Shown here: positions 48,189 to 58,035 of the stretch, piece by piece
Numbering within the stretch: the stretch's first letter is position 1
Layout of the letters: every line of letters begins with the position of its first letter
Source of the DNA: Haloferax marisrubri
GTDB lineage: Archaea; Halobacteriota; Halobacteria; Halobacteriales; Haloferacaceae
DNA length: 64,000 nucleotides
Reading direction: 5' to 3'
NCBI RefSeq assembly: GCF_001469875.2
Contig: NZ_LOPW02000022.1
Coordinates: 197,829 to 261,828, forward strand
Translations under genes and position numbers: made by a program
Notes under the pieces: model-generated
Told to the model about the DNA's origin: nothing
What the model saw: only the letters and a program-made list of their open reading frames with translations
Databases searched by the model: none

Positions 48189-50516
48189 TTAGAGCGAGCG
48201 AACAGAGAGCCGCCGTTCGAACTCGTCAGCGGTCATGTCCTGAAGCTCTTGCTTCACGCGTTCTCGATCCGAGGCTAGACCGAACTCATCGGGTCTGGAT
48301 TCGAAGTTGAGAGTCTCAAGGATATCCACCAAGATGGACACACGTCGATCTTTCATTGACTCGTAGGTCCAGAACGAGTTGAAGTATTCGCGCAGGTCCT
48401 CTTCAATCGTTACTGTCTCGTCTCCGTCCGGTTCTTCGTGAGATTGTAGAAGTCGCTCAAGCTTCGTGCGATTAATTGGCCCCTCGTCTGCGGTGAAGTA
48501 GCGGTTCGGGTAGATGCTGGCGAAGTCTTTCGACTTCTTGTGATACTTTGGGAGTTTCTCGACGAGGGGATTATTGCTTGCGCCAATATTGTCCTTACCT
48601 CGCAGCAGTAGGAAGTTCCCGATATCGTTGATGAACTGCTGCGTGATGAACTCCGACATATTCTCTTTCAGCCGCGCTTCTTGTTCGTTAAGATTGTCAC
48701 GCTGTTCAAGATCAATGTAGTTCTGGATACTCAACGTGAGTTCGGTGTCGTCTCGGTTGAGTCGGAAGAACTCCCGTAACCATGTCGCGTCCCCCGAGCT
48801 TGAGAAGGGCTTCTGGGGGAGAACATGTTCTAGATGGAGGTTGTCAGCGTTCAGCCGCCGTTCAACATACTCGTCTTCGTTTTTGAAGTGATTGTTTGTA
48901 ATCCGCCTAAAGAGGAGTTTCGCGGTACTCGTACTCCCGAGTTTCGACTGGGCGAGACCCACAAGGAACTGTTCACCGAACAGCTCAGCGTTAGACGATC
49001 GGGTTTCGTTGATGAGATACTCTATTGATGCTGCGTATGGATCACTGACGATATCCTCACTACTTGGCGAGAGACCGAGATTGTGGACTGCCTCAATGAA
49101 GACATTCTGGAAAATGTTCGGGCGTTCGGACATCAGCAGCCGACGGAAATTAAGCTTCTCGACAGTGTCGAGAAATTGGTAAAAACGGTCAGCTTGCGAC
49201 TCCGACGACGCGTCGGTGTAGTAGTAGAGGGCTAATGTGAGTGGCCGCCACTGATCCATTTGCTGGCTGTTCAGTCGGAGGAGAATGTCTTGACACTCTT
49301 CTCGGTGTCCCGCGAGTTTTAGATCGGCGGCTTCAAGATTAGGATCGGTGATGTGTTGGTAATACTCCACAAGTTCATACGCGTCGCCCACAAATTCCTT
49401 GGCTTCGTCAAGATCGTAGAGCCGTGGTCGCACCTTGGAGTCGATTGCACGCGTGGCGAAAGCATTGGTGAGATTATTGCGTGCACCGCCGATTTGTTCG
49501 ATTGCGTCGTCAACGATACTCAAGTAGACAGAGAGGTATTCGATAATCTGGTCTTCATCCGTCGCAAATTCAACGACAATCTGTTCCCACTTCTCGTCAA
49601 CGTACTCCTCTTGATAGTCGGTATCGAAGAATGCGTTTACCACTGCGGCCCTGATACGATCAATCTCGTCGAGATCGACGCCTCTGTTGTTGAGGACCTC
49701 GAAGATCTGCATACGAAAGTCGGAGTCAGAATCTCGAATAACGTACTCACCGATGTAGTATGAGTGCTGGATATAATTGCTTACGTTCAATAGTGCTCGA
49801 ACAGCGGAATCGGCGTCATCCGCGCCGTCCACAAGCTTACTGATTCGTTCTTGGAAGAATTCGTATGTGGTCAGAAGTCTATCATGAGAACTGAATAACT
49901 TGAAGAACGCTGACCGTCTCAGGCCGCTAGTGTCCAGTTCGTTGAGTTCGTTGTCATCGATACCGAACCGATCAAGACAAGTTGAGACTTGGATTGCGTT
50001 GCTATTGTTTCCGTGAATATCGAAGTCAGCAGTGTCAGTCAGGTAGGCCACTTTCTGCTTCGGGTCTCGAATCAACGCTTGGAAGAACGCTTCGTCGTGT
50101 TTGTTCAGCGTGAGCCGAGGGGACGGGGTGGAAATAGATCCGGGATCGTAGAGGATGTGCTCAAGTTGTCGCTCGCCGCGATGTTTGAATTCGATAAGGG
50201 CGTTGTCCGAAATCTCATCGCGGTCAATCGCTTGGAGGTGCTCATTCAGGACTTTAAATAGGATGTGAACAGTCGTGAGCCGCTGTTGTCCATCGATGAC
50301 CTCGTAATCTCGCGTCTTTCCACGGACGGCAAAGTACATTGAACTGAAGAAGACATCGGAGACTTGCTTCTCGTCATTGAGTTCCGCAGTGACGAATTTT
50401 TCCACGTCTGACCAAAACTGTTTGAGTTGCTTCGTCTCCCAAGAATACGTCCGTTGATAGTCTGGTATATTGAAATTCTGATCGGTGAGAACACTCCAAA
50501 GCTTCTGTTTGTTCAT
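48189..50516 (-). CDS. GmrSD-like DUF262/DUF1524 protein (type IV restriction-like nuclease)
   Basis: About 775 residues from ATG 50516. The N-terminal DUF262 has IPDYQRTYSW and VIDGQQRLTTVHILFKVL, where the DGQQR motif is the ParB/NTPase-like catalytic loop. A long helical middle follows. The DUF1524 region has LHLEHVLPQ at about residue 561, the His-containing HNH-type nuclease motif. Fused GmrSD proteins cut modified foreign DNA; SspE/BrxU relatives act with DNA modification systems. It lies beside, and divergent from, a methylase-containing module. The 63 codons upstream of the chosen start overlap promoter DNA. Confidence 0.83.
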   Translation of the reverse strand: MNKQKLWSVLTDQNFNIPDYQRTYSWETKQLKQFWSDVEKFVTAELNDEKQVSDVFFSSMYFAVRGKTRDYEVIDGQQRLTTVHILFKVLNEHLQAIDRDEISDNALIEFKHRGERQLEHILYDPGSISTPSPRLTLNKHDEAFFQALIRDPKQKVAYLTDTADFDIHGNNSNAIQVSTCLDRFGIDDNELNELDTSGLRRSAFFKLFSSHDRLLTTYEFFQERISKLVDGADDADSAVRALLNVSNYIQHSYYIGEYVIRDSDSDFRMQIFEVLNNRGVDLDEIDRIRAAVVNAFFDTDYQEEYVDEKWEQIVVEFATDEDQIIEYLSVYLSIVDDAIEQIGGARNNLTNAFATRAIDSKVRPRLYDLDEAKEFVGDAYELVEYYQHITDPNLEAADLKLAGHREECQDILLRLNSQQMDQWRPLTLALYYYTDASSESQADRFYQFLDTVEKLNFRRLLMSERPNIFQNVFIEAVHNLGLSPSSEDIVSDPYAASIEYLINETRSSNAELFGEQFLVGLAQSKLGSTSTAKLLFRRITNNHFKNEDEYVERRLNADNLHLEHVLPQKPFSSSGDATWLREFFRLNRDDTELTLSIQNYIDLEQRDNLNEQEARLKENMSEFITQQFINDIGNFLLLRGKDNIGASNNPLVEKLPKYHKKSKDFASIYPNRYFTADEGPINRTKLERLLQSHEEPDGDETVTIEEDLREYFNSFWTYESMKDRRVSILVDILETLNFESRPDEFGLASDRERVKQELQDMTADEFERRLSVRSL

Positions 50517-50705
50517 CTCGAAGTCATCCCCCGCAGTTCGACGAATTACGCGGTCGTAAGAGACGTCTTCGTCAATCTCGAGAATATCGTCACCGTAGTT
50601 TATATATCTCGAATATAAGTTTGCGTGATTTTCTGTCACATAACCGTCGTCATCTGCACGACATTTAGTGCTACCGACCACACGAACATGAGACGGTGGT
50701 AGCAT

Positions 50706-51151
50706 CTACTGGAGTGTGGGGACTGTCGAAGTCCGACCAGACAGTTCTTCATGAGCCTAACGCTCAGGGGTGGAGTGAGCCGTGGAGAAAATCTCGCCGG
50801 CTCTGGTGAATCGCCATATGGAGGTTGATTTCACTGTGTTGCGGCACGCTTGATGTTGTGAACGACACATTTTACGACGAGTTCACGAAATTCTCGGCAC
50901 CACGTTCGCGCTCGCACAGCGTCGCCGTGCGTGCGCTTAATCGACGAGAAGACGGTCTCACACATCGACCGTTGACGGTAGCGAGGCTCATCGACTCACT
51001 AGCACTTTCGGGGAGTTTGGTCGGGGTAGCTGTTTAGGTCGGTTTTTAAAACTTATCTGTTGGCTAACCTTTAAGTGTCGCTTGGGTATACCGTCAGTGT
51101 AGAAAGAATGTACCGCGGGGAACACGGGGATGCCCCAAGGAACGCTCACCC
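50706..51151. other. Intergenic region with IS remnant and promoter of the DUF499 operon
   Basis: This region separates two divergent modules. It holds the IS5-family transposase tail at 50831-51003, an AT-rich promoter segment at 51035-51090 with TTTTTAAAA and CCTTTAAG, and a small hairpin GGGG-ATG-CCCC type at about 51127-51137, just before the first gene of the operon. Confidence 0.5.
50831..51003 (-). pseudogene. C-terminal remnant of an IS5-family (ISH-type) transposase
   Basis: Translating the minus strand from about 51000 gives DEPRYRQRSMCETVFSSIKR, then THGDAVRARTW, then a tail ending VHNIKRAATQ and a TGA at 50831. This is the end of the DDE domain of haloarchaeal IS5-family transposases (R-x2-R-x2-ETVFSSIKR). 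An in-frame stop lies directly upstream and nothing of the rest of the transposase is present. It is a decayed copy left between two modules. Confidence 0.75.
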
Positions 51152-51280
51152 ATGCCAACAATCAAAGTCAACGACTGGACGAAAGACCAACTTGAAGACA
51201 TCAAAGACGAGGAAGACCACTCCTCGTTCGACTCGGTCATCAAATCGCTCCTCAAGGAACGCCGGAGCAACGATCAATGA
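51152..51280 (+). CDS. Small RHH-like protein (42 aa), first gene of the DUF499 operon
   Basis: The 42-codon frame from ATG 51152 reads MPTIKVNDWTKDQLEDIKDE and ends LKERRSNDQ. It starts with a beta-strand-like TIKVN and continues with two helices, the layout of minimal haloarchaeal ribbon-helix-helix proteins. Its stop overlaps the ATPase start by 4 bases (ATGA), which supports it as a real gene. It may autoregulate the defence operon (inference). Confidence 0.6.
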   Translation: MPTIKVNDWTKDQLEDIKDEEDHSSFDSVIKSLLKERRSNDQ

Positions 51281-54200
51281 GTAAACAACAGACCTACCCA
51301 ACAGTATTCGACGCCTGCAAGCCTCGAGACGACGTCCTCGAAGGCGAACTCGGAGAAGATCAGTTCGCTGCAAACCTCGCCTCTGTCGCATTCGACGAAG
51401 ATAGCGCTGCTTCAGTCTATCGCGACCCGTCGACCTTCTTTGACAGCACCTATCCCACAGAAGGGCTTGAGGAACTACTCACCACACTCACCAGCCGCTT
51501 CCTCTACACCACCGGACGCGACCCAGAATACAAAGCTAGCATCCTCTGTCTTGACACGACCTTCGGTGGTGGGAAAACTCACGACCTCATCGCGTCCTAC
51601 CATCTCGCAAAACACCCGGCGGGTATCTCCGACCTCCACCGCCATCTTGCAGACCCAGACCTAGCAGATGCCTACGAGCACGCCGTCACCGACGGTCTTT
51701 CTCCCCGAACCGCAGTGTTCGTTGGTGGCTACGTTGACGCGCAGAACGCGAAGTGTAGCAACGACCCTGACGCCCCCGAAACTAACACGATGTGGGGCGA
51801 AATCGCCTACCAGTTGTACGGACACGAAGGGTACGAACAAATCCGTGAAAAGTACGACGAAACAGGAAGCTCTCCCGGTGAGAACACGCTTCAGGACCTG
51901 TTCGCACTCTCCGACGACCCAGTCCTCATCCTAATCGACGAACTGGCACAGTACCTCGAGGACGCATCCAGTGTCAGCGTCACCGATACGACCCTCAGTA
52001 ACCAAACTCTGAGCTTCGTCAAATCGCTGCTGGAGACGGCTTCAAGCACCCCACACGTCAACATCGTCTACAGTATCGCCGACACTGCGTTCACCGATGA
52101 AGCCGAAACCATCCGGCGAGAAATCAAAGAACTGGATTCCATCGAACAACGGCAGCGTCGCACCATCACCCCGACAGGCTCGTCAGAAGTCAGCTCAGTC
52201 CTCCAACACAGGCTTTTCGACGAGATAGACCAGGAGGCATCAAAGAACGTCGCCGACGCCTACTACGAATACTACCGTGACGTAGACCGAGGCCTCCCGC
52301 AAAACGTTCAGGAACCCGCCTACCGTGACCGGTTGGAATCGGACTACCCCCTTCACCCATCGATCGTCGATACTCTCACGCAGAAAATCGACTCCATCCA
52401 AGACTTCCAGAAAACTCGTGACGCGCTTCGCCTCCTCGCACGAGGCATCTACTACCTCTGGGAGAACGGGTCGAAGAACCAAGACCGGCACTTCCTCCGC
52501 CTCTACGATCTCACGCCGGCAGATGACGCTCCGAGTGGGAGTATTCGGACAAAGCTCAGTGACTCACTGTTCGAAGCAGTTGACCTCAGCGCAGCTGTCT
52601 CTGCTGACATCTATTCAAGTGACGGCACCGCGCACGGACAGCGAGAGGACGGACGGTGGCTCGACAAAGACCTCCCGGCTATCGGCTCCCACATCACCAT
52701 CGTAACACTGTGGAATAGCCTCGCAGTCGGTGAACGGGCAATCGGGCTAACCCGCGACGAACTCTACGAAGCGTTAGCCCATCCCGGAATTAGTTTCGAC
52801 CACTACGATTCCGCCCTGAAGAACCTGACCGGGAATGATCCTCAGTCTGGGTGTTACTACCTCTACGACCGCGACCGCCTCAAGTTCAAATCCGAAGCCA
52901 AGCTACTCTACATTATCGACCAGTACACCCGCAACACGCCGCGGAAAGAGGCGAAAGACCGATTCGAAGGGCGGCTCCGCCGAGAAATCGGAACCGGAGG
53001 TCTCCAGACTGTCCCTACAACCAACCCAGACGACTCGTTCCCTGAAGAGCCCGCAGACGTCAGCGACAACGCTGACCAACCAACACTCGTCATCCCTCAC
53101 TTCGATTCAGTCACTGTGTCGGACGGGGGTGAAGAGATACCGAGCAAAATCAACACGCTGTACAACAAGACCGCCAGCAGTCACGGCGCTCCGACGCAGA
53201 CGCGGAAGTACAAGAACTACGTACTCTTCCTCGTCCCGGACGCTGAACTCGTATCCACCGGCATCGAAAAAGCACGGCGGATGGAAGGGATTGAGCGGTT
53301 GCTGAACGATTCCGAAAAGAGCGCCGAACTCACCGACGATCAGTTCGAGGACCTCCGAGAGCGACGTAAAACTCACCGCGGTCTTCTCGGTGAACAGGTG
53401 CGGAACGTCTATCGGCACCTGTTCTACCCCGACCGAGGCGGCCTCGAGCATGTCGCTATCACAGCGGTCGATGCGAATGGCGACTCCTCATTCGTGAAAG
53501 CGGTTGAGGCTACGCTCGACGACCGCATCCTCCGAGACGACAGTGACGCTCGTGGTGAGGTCTGGTTCAAGCAGCGACTCTGGCAGTCAGCGAAGAACCG
53601 GATGTCGACCCAACAGCTGAAAGAACAGTTCGCCAAGAAGCCGGGTCTTCCGTTCCTCTTCAGCACGAAGCCCCTCCGGAAGACGGTCAGCCGGATGGTC
53701 ACTGAAGCCGGCTACGTCTACTGGGACAACACGACCCAGACCGCGTACTGGACGGGGAGTGAGGAACCAGATAACTGGACTCACGACGGCGCCCTCACGG
53801 ACTCGGAAGACGTGAAAACATCCATCAAAACAAACGATGTCCGAATCGGGGACGACTATTACCTGTACAAAGACATCGAGTCCCTCGTCGACCAGGAATC
53901 GATAACCCCGCCCACCACCGGCACCGATGACGAGACCGGTGGGAGCGGTGGGACTGGTAGTACCGGCGGGACAGACGAGACCGGTGGAACGGACGATGGT
54001 ACGGGAGGTACCGACGACGGAGACACAGTAGAAACGTGGTCGCACACGTCGAACACTGCCAGTGCCAAGCGAGCGTTCAGTGAAGTCCGAGAAGAGGCAC
54101 TCGCGAAAGCAGGGAACAACGCCACTCCGACGGTCGAATCCGTATCCATCGAGGTGAGTGGTGACGAGGTGCTGAAACACGCGTTCTTCCTCGCACAGAC

Positions 54201-54519
54201 CACGCTCTCCGACTACACGGACCACACCACAGTCTCGATGATCTACCGTGCTCGTGGCGGTGATGACGAGTTCAAAGCGAATTTCAACGGGTCGCTCGCG
54301 TCGTTCAACACGCTGAATCAGCGTCTCGAAGGGTTCGCCGACAAAAGCGGCCAGCGGAACGTAGACCTCACGTTCACGCTCTCACTCCCGTCACCCGAGG
54401 AGATTAGCACCGAAGACGAGACGGACGTCTTGGCTGTATTGCGTGACAAACTCAGCGGGACAGATGTCACGCTGCAAGTAGAGGGAAGCGGTGACATCGA
54501 CACGGAGGACGACGCATGA
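51277..54519 (+). CDS. DUF499-family AAA+ ATPase of a defence module
   Basis: The 1080-residue protein has the P-loop DTTFGGGKTHDLI (residues about 93-104) and Walker B PVLILIDELAQYLED (about 213-227), then long alpha-helical regions. This matches large DUF499 ATPases found in defence islands, related to BrxC/PglY. A Gly/Thr/Asp low-complexity linker (about 882-915) separates a C-terminal domain. It is probably the energy-dependent sensor or loader for the methylase and helicase encoded downstream. Overlaps both neighbours by 4 bases. Confidence 0.85.
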   Translation: MSKQQTYPTVFDACKPRDDVLEGELGEDQFAANLASVAFDEDSAASVYRDPSTFFDSTYPTEGLEELLTTLTSRFLYTTGRDPEYKASILCLDTTFGGGKTHDLIASYHLAKHPAGISDLHRHLADPDLADAYEHAVTDGLSPRTAVFVGGYVDAQNAKCSNDPDAPETNTMWGEIAYQLYGHEGYEQIREKYDETGSSPGENTLQDLFALSDDPVLILIDELAQYLEDASSVSVTDTTLSNQTLSFVKSLLETASSTPHVNIVYSIADTAFTDEAETIRREIKELDSIEQRQRRTITPTGSSEVSSVLQHRLFDEIDQEASKNVADAYYEYYRDVDRGLPQNVQEPAYRDRLESDYPLHPSIVDTLTQKIDSIQDFQKTRDALRLLARGIYYLWENGSKNQDRHFLRLYDLTPADDAPSGSIRTKLSDSLFEAVDLSAAVSADIYSSDGTAHGQREDGRWLDKDLPAIGSHITIVTLWNSLAVGERAIGLTRDELYEALAHPGISFDHYDSALKNLTGNDPQSGCYYLYDRDRLKFKSEAKLLYIIDQYTRNTPRKEAKDRFEGRLRREIGTGGLQTVPTTNPDDSFPEEPADVSDNADQPTLVIPHFDSVTVSDGGEEIPSKINTLYNKTASSHGAPTQTRKYKNYVLFLVPDAELVSTGIEKARRMEGIERLLNDSEKSAELTDDQFEDLRERRKTHRGLLGEQVRNVYRHLFYPDRGGLEHVAITAVDANGDSSFVKAVEATLDDRILRDDSDARGEVWFKQRLWQSAKNRMSTQQLKEQFAKKPGLPFLFSTKPLRKTVSRMVTEAGYVYWDNTTQTAYWTGSEEPDNWTHDGALTDSEDVKTSIKTNDVRIGDDYYLYKDIESLVDQESITPPTTGTDDETGGSGGTGSTGGTDETGGTDDGTGGTDDGDTVETWSHTSNTASAKRAFSEVREEALAKAGNNATPTVESVSIEVSGDEVLKHAFFLAQTTLSDYTDHTTVSMIYRARGGDDEFKANFNGSLASFNTLNQRLEGFADKSGQRNVDLTFTLSLPSPEEISTEDETDVLAVLRDKLSGTDVTLQVEGSGDIDTEDDA

Positions 54520-55115
54520 GCGTTCCTACTCAGCGTGACCAAGAAGCACAGGCGTTTGCATTCGGGTCCAGCGTGTACGGTGGCCGCCCAACGTTCGGCC
54601 TCACCCGTCGTGTCGAAGACGGTGACCCAGTGATTCGGCTCTACGAACTCCTCCCGAGAGAGCAAGCCGAATCCCGCCGACGTCGGCTGGAACGCGTAGG
54701 ACGACACGTCGTCATCACCCCGATCGAAGAGACGTTCCAGTCCCTCCCGGACGGAGGCACGTACACGTGGGACGACTGGGATGCTATCAAGATCGGCCAG
54801 CTCCGCGGAGCCCGACTCAACGCAGTGCTGTCCGTCGTTCGTGAAGCACTGAACGATGCAGAACAACCCCACGACCCAATCACGTCCACCGGAGAAGGCG
54901 AAGTGTTCATCTCAGAAGTCTCGGGAGTTCGCTTGTCTCTGGCCTTCCTCGGGGTGAAACAGATGCAGCGCGTCGACCGTATCCGAGCACTGGTTCGGGG
55001 TGTCTCACGAATGAGCACCGAGGAATGCTACTACTGGTACGCGAAGTGCCGGTCCCCGAGTAGCCCGAACGGCGTCCAGTCGCTACGCGTGCTTCTCACA
55101 AATCACATCGAATAA
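54516..55115 (+). CDS. Small conserved protein between DUF499 ATPase and DUF1156 methylase (199 aa)
   Basis: The 199-residue soluble protein starts MSVPTQRDQEAQAFAFGSSV, has DDWDAIKIGQLRGARLNAV and VSGVRLSLAFLGVKQMQRVD, and ends ECYYWYAKCRSP. I do not recognise a catalytic motif. The position between ATPase and methylase is where DUF3780 or similar small proteins occur in related modules, so it may be an adaptor (inference). ATGA overlap with the ATPase; the methylase follows after 4 bases. Confidence 0.6.
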   Translation: MSVPTQRDQEAQAFAFGSSVYGGRPTFGLTRRVEDGDPVIRLYELLPREQAESRRRRLERVGRHVVITPIEETFQSLPDGGTYTWDDWDAIKIGQLRGARLNAVLSVVREALNDAEQPHDPITSTGEGEVFISEVSGVRLSLAFLGVKQMQRVDRIRALVRGVSRMSTEECYYWYAKCRSPSSPNGVQSLRVLLTNHIE

Positions 55116-55119
55116 CACT

Positions 55120-58014
55120 ATGTCTGACCACCAACCCCTCCAAGACGACGAATCGGACCTCAAGCGCCTCGCAATCGAAGGGAAGCTCCCACTGAAGACG
55201 GTCGGGATTGAGAACCTGAAAGAGGCGAACCCGCAGCACATGCCGCCGCATCGGTACATCCATCCGTGGTTCGCTCGCCGCCCCACCCCGGCGTCCAGAC
55301 TCGCGATTCTCGCGTCCGTCCTCCCAGAGGGTGTGGACTCTGACACCCTGCTCAAGTGGATGCAGATCGGTCCCGACGATGTTGAATCCGGCATCGCGGA
55401 CTACGTCGAAGAAAAGAAACAGAACGAGGGTGACCGAGACGGGACGCTCGGGGAGCACTACGGATACCCACGCCCGTTCCGGAATTCACCGTCGGACGAG
55501 GAGCGAGAAGACCTCCACGAGCGACTTACGGACTTCTGGGATGGTGACCTCCCGACAGTGCTCGACCCGACTGCCGGCGGCGGCGTCATCCCGTTCGAAT
55601 CACTCCGATATGACCTCCCCACCGTCGCGAACGAACTCAACCCGATTCCATGGCTCATGCTGGAGCTCATGCTGGAACAAGCCCCAGCTGTCGGCTCGCT
55701 CTCCGAAGAACTCAACAAATGGGGAGATCGCATCGATGAAACCGCAGCCGAGAACCTCGAAGAATACTTCCCCTCGGCAGCACCGGGACAGACGCCCTCG
55801 CACTACGCAGGCACGTATTCGGTAACGTGCCCGGATTGCGGAGCGGATATTCCCCTCGTCAAGAAGTGGTGGCTGAAAAAGAAATCCTCGTCGAAGGGCA
55901 TCGCTGCTCGCCCCCACATCTCCGAGGAAGGAGACATCTCGTACTCGTGCGTTAAACTCCCAGACCAAGTCGAAAAATCGGAATTCAACCCGCAAGACGG
56001 CCCCAAATCTCGCAGTGGTGCTGAGTGCATCCGCTGTGGTGTCGTCATGGACGATAGCGCAGTACAGGAATGTCTCGCAGAGGGAGACTTCGAGTACGAA
56101 GTCTACGGCGTGAAATACGTCAAGGAACGCGGTTCCTCCGGGTGGCGTGCCCCCACTAGTGACGACCGGGAAGCACTCAAGAAAGCCGAGGAGCGCGTTT
56201 CGACCGATATCGACCTCCACTCGCTGCTTCAGGTTGATCGGTACATCGGCGATGAAGATCGCGCCGGCCCGTACGGAGTGACGCAGTGGCGAGACGCGTT
56301 CACTCCACGGCAACTCATCACGCTCTACGAATACCAGAACGCGTTCAAAGAGAATGAAGAAGAGATCAGGGACGCATATGAAGACGAGACGAAGGTTGAG
56401 GCGCTGCTTATCCTCCTTTCGCTCACCGCGAGCAAGGCAGTAGACCGGAACAGTCGTTTCTCTCCGTTAGACACTGGGAAGGGGTATCCGGCGAACGCAC
56501 TCGGCGGGAAGCACTTTACCCTCCAGTGGGCATACGTCGACAACAACCTCGCGGCCGGGAATCAAAGTTACAACGACACTCTCAGACGGATTCGAGACTC
56601 CTACGAAGAAATCCAGAGCTATCTTGAAGGAGTGGGTGAAGACAGAGCGACCGTACTCCAGGGAGATGCCGCGAACCTCGACGTTGAGGACGATTCGGTC
56701 CAGGCAGTCGTCATTGACCCGCCATACTACGACAGCATCATCTATTCAGAGCTGTCCGACATGTGTTACGTGTGGCTTCGTGAGTACCTGAGCGAGACGT
56801 ATCCCTTCGCTTTCGCCGGAGAACTCTCGGAGAAGGGAAGTGAAGCAGTCGCGAACGTCGCGAAGTTCAAAGACGTCGCAGGCAACTCAAAGTCGAAAAA
56901 GAGCCTCGCCGAAGAGGACTACGAATCGAAGATGGCGGACATCTTCAGTGAACTCTACCGCGTCCTCGAACCCGGTGGAGTGATGACCGTCATGTTCACT
57001 CACAAAGAGGCAAGCGCCTGGGACACGCTCACGATGGCGCTCATCCGGTCGGGGTTCACCGTCACCAGCACTCACCCGATCACGAGCGAGATGCCACAGC
57101 GCACTGACACACGAGGTGGTGGGTCTGCGGACAGCACGCTCCTCCTCACCGGCCGGAAACCAGTCGACGAGGACGACGAAAACCCCGAACCGACGCTGTG
57201 GAGTGACGTCCAATCTGACACCCGTGAGGTCGCACAGGAAGCAGCCCGCGACTTGCTGGACTCGGGGATGAGTCTCACCAAGACCGACGTCATCATCAGT
57301 GCATTCGGCCCGACTCTCCGCGTCTTCGCTGACAGCTACCCCGTCGTCGATCCACAGGGTAACGAAATCAAGCCGCGAAAAGCACTGGAGGAGGCACGTG
57401 AGGCCGTCGCCCGTGTCCTCATCGACAGATACCTCACTCTCTCCGAAGGGAAAATCGAGTCCCTCGACAGCATCACCGAATGGTATCTGCTCTCCTGGCT
57501 CATCTACGGAGCAGACACGTTCCCCTACGACGAAGGGTACCAGCTCGGTCTCGGGCTAGGTGTCAACATCGACGACATCAAACGCAGCACCAAGGTGTGG
57601 CGGAAGAAGCGAGGAGACATTCAACTGCGTTCCCACGACGGCCGCGTTGCGAACATCAACAGTAGCTCGCCCAGTCGTTCGAAGCCCATCGACCCCGAAG
57701 ACTTCTCGTTCAGCTCCGCGCTTGATAAAGTCCACGCCGCACTCCACGTCTACGACACAAGCGGAGAGAAAGCCGCGTGGGAGTGGCTCAAGGAACGGCG
57801 CTGCGACTCCGATCAGACGTTCAAGTCAACGCTAAGCGGTCTTCTCCAAGTCCTCCCGAAGGACCACGACGATTGGGAGATTGCTCGCGACCTCTCAGTC
57901 GGAGATACAGGAGAATACCTCCAACTCGATCTCTCTAACAACGTGTTCAACGACGAGGACGACGCGGACGATGACGACGACAAGCAGGGAACGTTCGGAG
58001 ACTTCGACAACTAA
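55120..58014 (+). CDS. DUF1156 DNA adenine methylase with zinc ribbon (COG1743 type)
   Basis: The 964-residue protein begins with the DUF1156 motif HPWFARRPTPASRLAILASV. SAM-binding motif I is LDPTAGGGVIPFESLRY (about residue 147). Zinc-ribbon knuckles CPDCG (about 237) and CIRCG (about 303) come next. The amino-methyltransferase motif IV reads VIDPPYYDSIIYSEL (about 533), where DPPY is the base-flipping catalytic motif for adenine N6 or cytosine N4. It probably marks host DNA so that the rest of the module acts on unmodified invaders, or the reverse. Confidence 0.88.
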   Translation: MSDHQPLQDDESDLKRLAIEGKLPLKTVGIENLKEANPQHMPPHRYIHPWFARRPTPASRLAILASVLPEGVDSDTLLKWMQIGPDDVESGIADYVEEKKQNEGDRDGTLGEHYGYPRPFRNSPSDEEREDLHERLTDFWDGDLPTVLDPTAGGGVIPFESLRYDLPTVANELNPIPWLMLELMLEQAPAVGSLSEELNKWGDRIDETAAENLEEYFPSAAPGQTPSHYAGTYSVTCPDCGADIPLVKKWWLKKKSSSKGIAARPHISEEGDISYSCVKLPDQVEKSEFNPQDGPKSRSGAECIRCGVVMDDSAVQECLAEGDFEYEVYGVKYVKERGSSGWRAPTSDDREALKKAEERVSTDIDLHSLLQVDRYIGDEDRAGPYGVTQWRDAFTPRQLITLYEYQNAFKENEEEIRDAYEDETKVEALLILLSLTASKAVDRNSRFSPLDTGKGYPANALGGKHFTLQWAYVDNNLAAGNQSYNDTLRRIRDSYEEIQSYLEGVGEDRATVLQGDAANLDVEDDSVQAVVIDPPYYDSIIYSELSDMCYVWLREYLSETYPFAFAGELSEKGSEAVANVAKFKDVAGNSKSKKSLAEEDYESKMADIFSELYRVLEPGGVMTVMFTHKEASAWDTLTMALIRSGFTVTSTHPITSEMPQRTDTRGGGSADSTLLLTGRKPVDEDDENPEPTLWSDVQSDTREVAQEAARDLLDSGMSLTKTDVIISAFGPTLRVFADSYPVVDPQGNEIKPRKALEEAREAVARVLIDRYLTLSEGKIESLDSITEWYLLSWLIYGADTFPYDEGYQLGLGLGVNIDDIKRSTKVWRKKRGDIQLRSHDGRVANINSSSPSRSKPIDPEDFSFSSALDKVHAALHVYDTSGEKAAWEWLKERRCDSDQTFKSTLSGLLQVLPKDHDDWEIARDLSVGDTGEYLQLDLSNNVFNDEDDADDDDDKQGTFGDFDN

Positions 58015-58035
58015 CCACTCCCCACGATTTTCACC

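Noticed and set aside
50825-51037. Plus-strand 70-codon frame in the gap before the DUF499 operon
   Set aside because: It is the antisense reading of the IS5-family transposase remnant.
52240-54225. Minus-strand frames inside the DUF499 ATPase gene
   Set aside because: Shadow frames without start context or domains.
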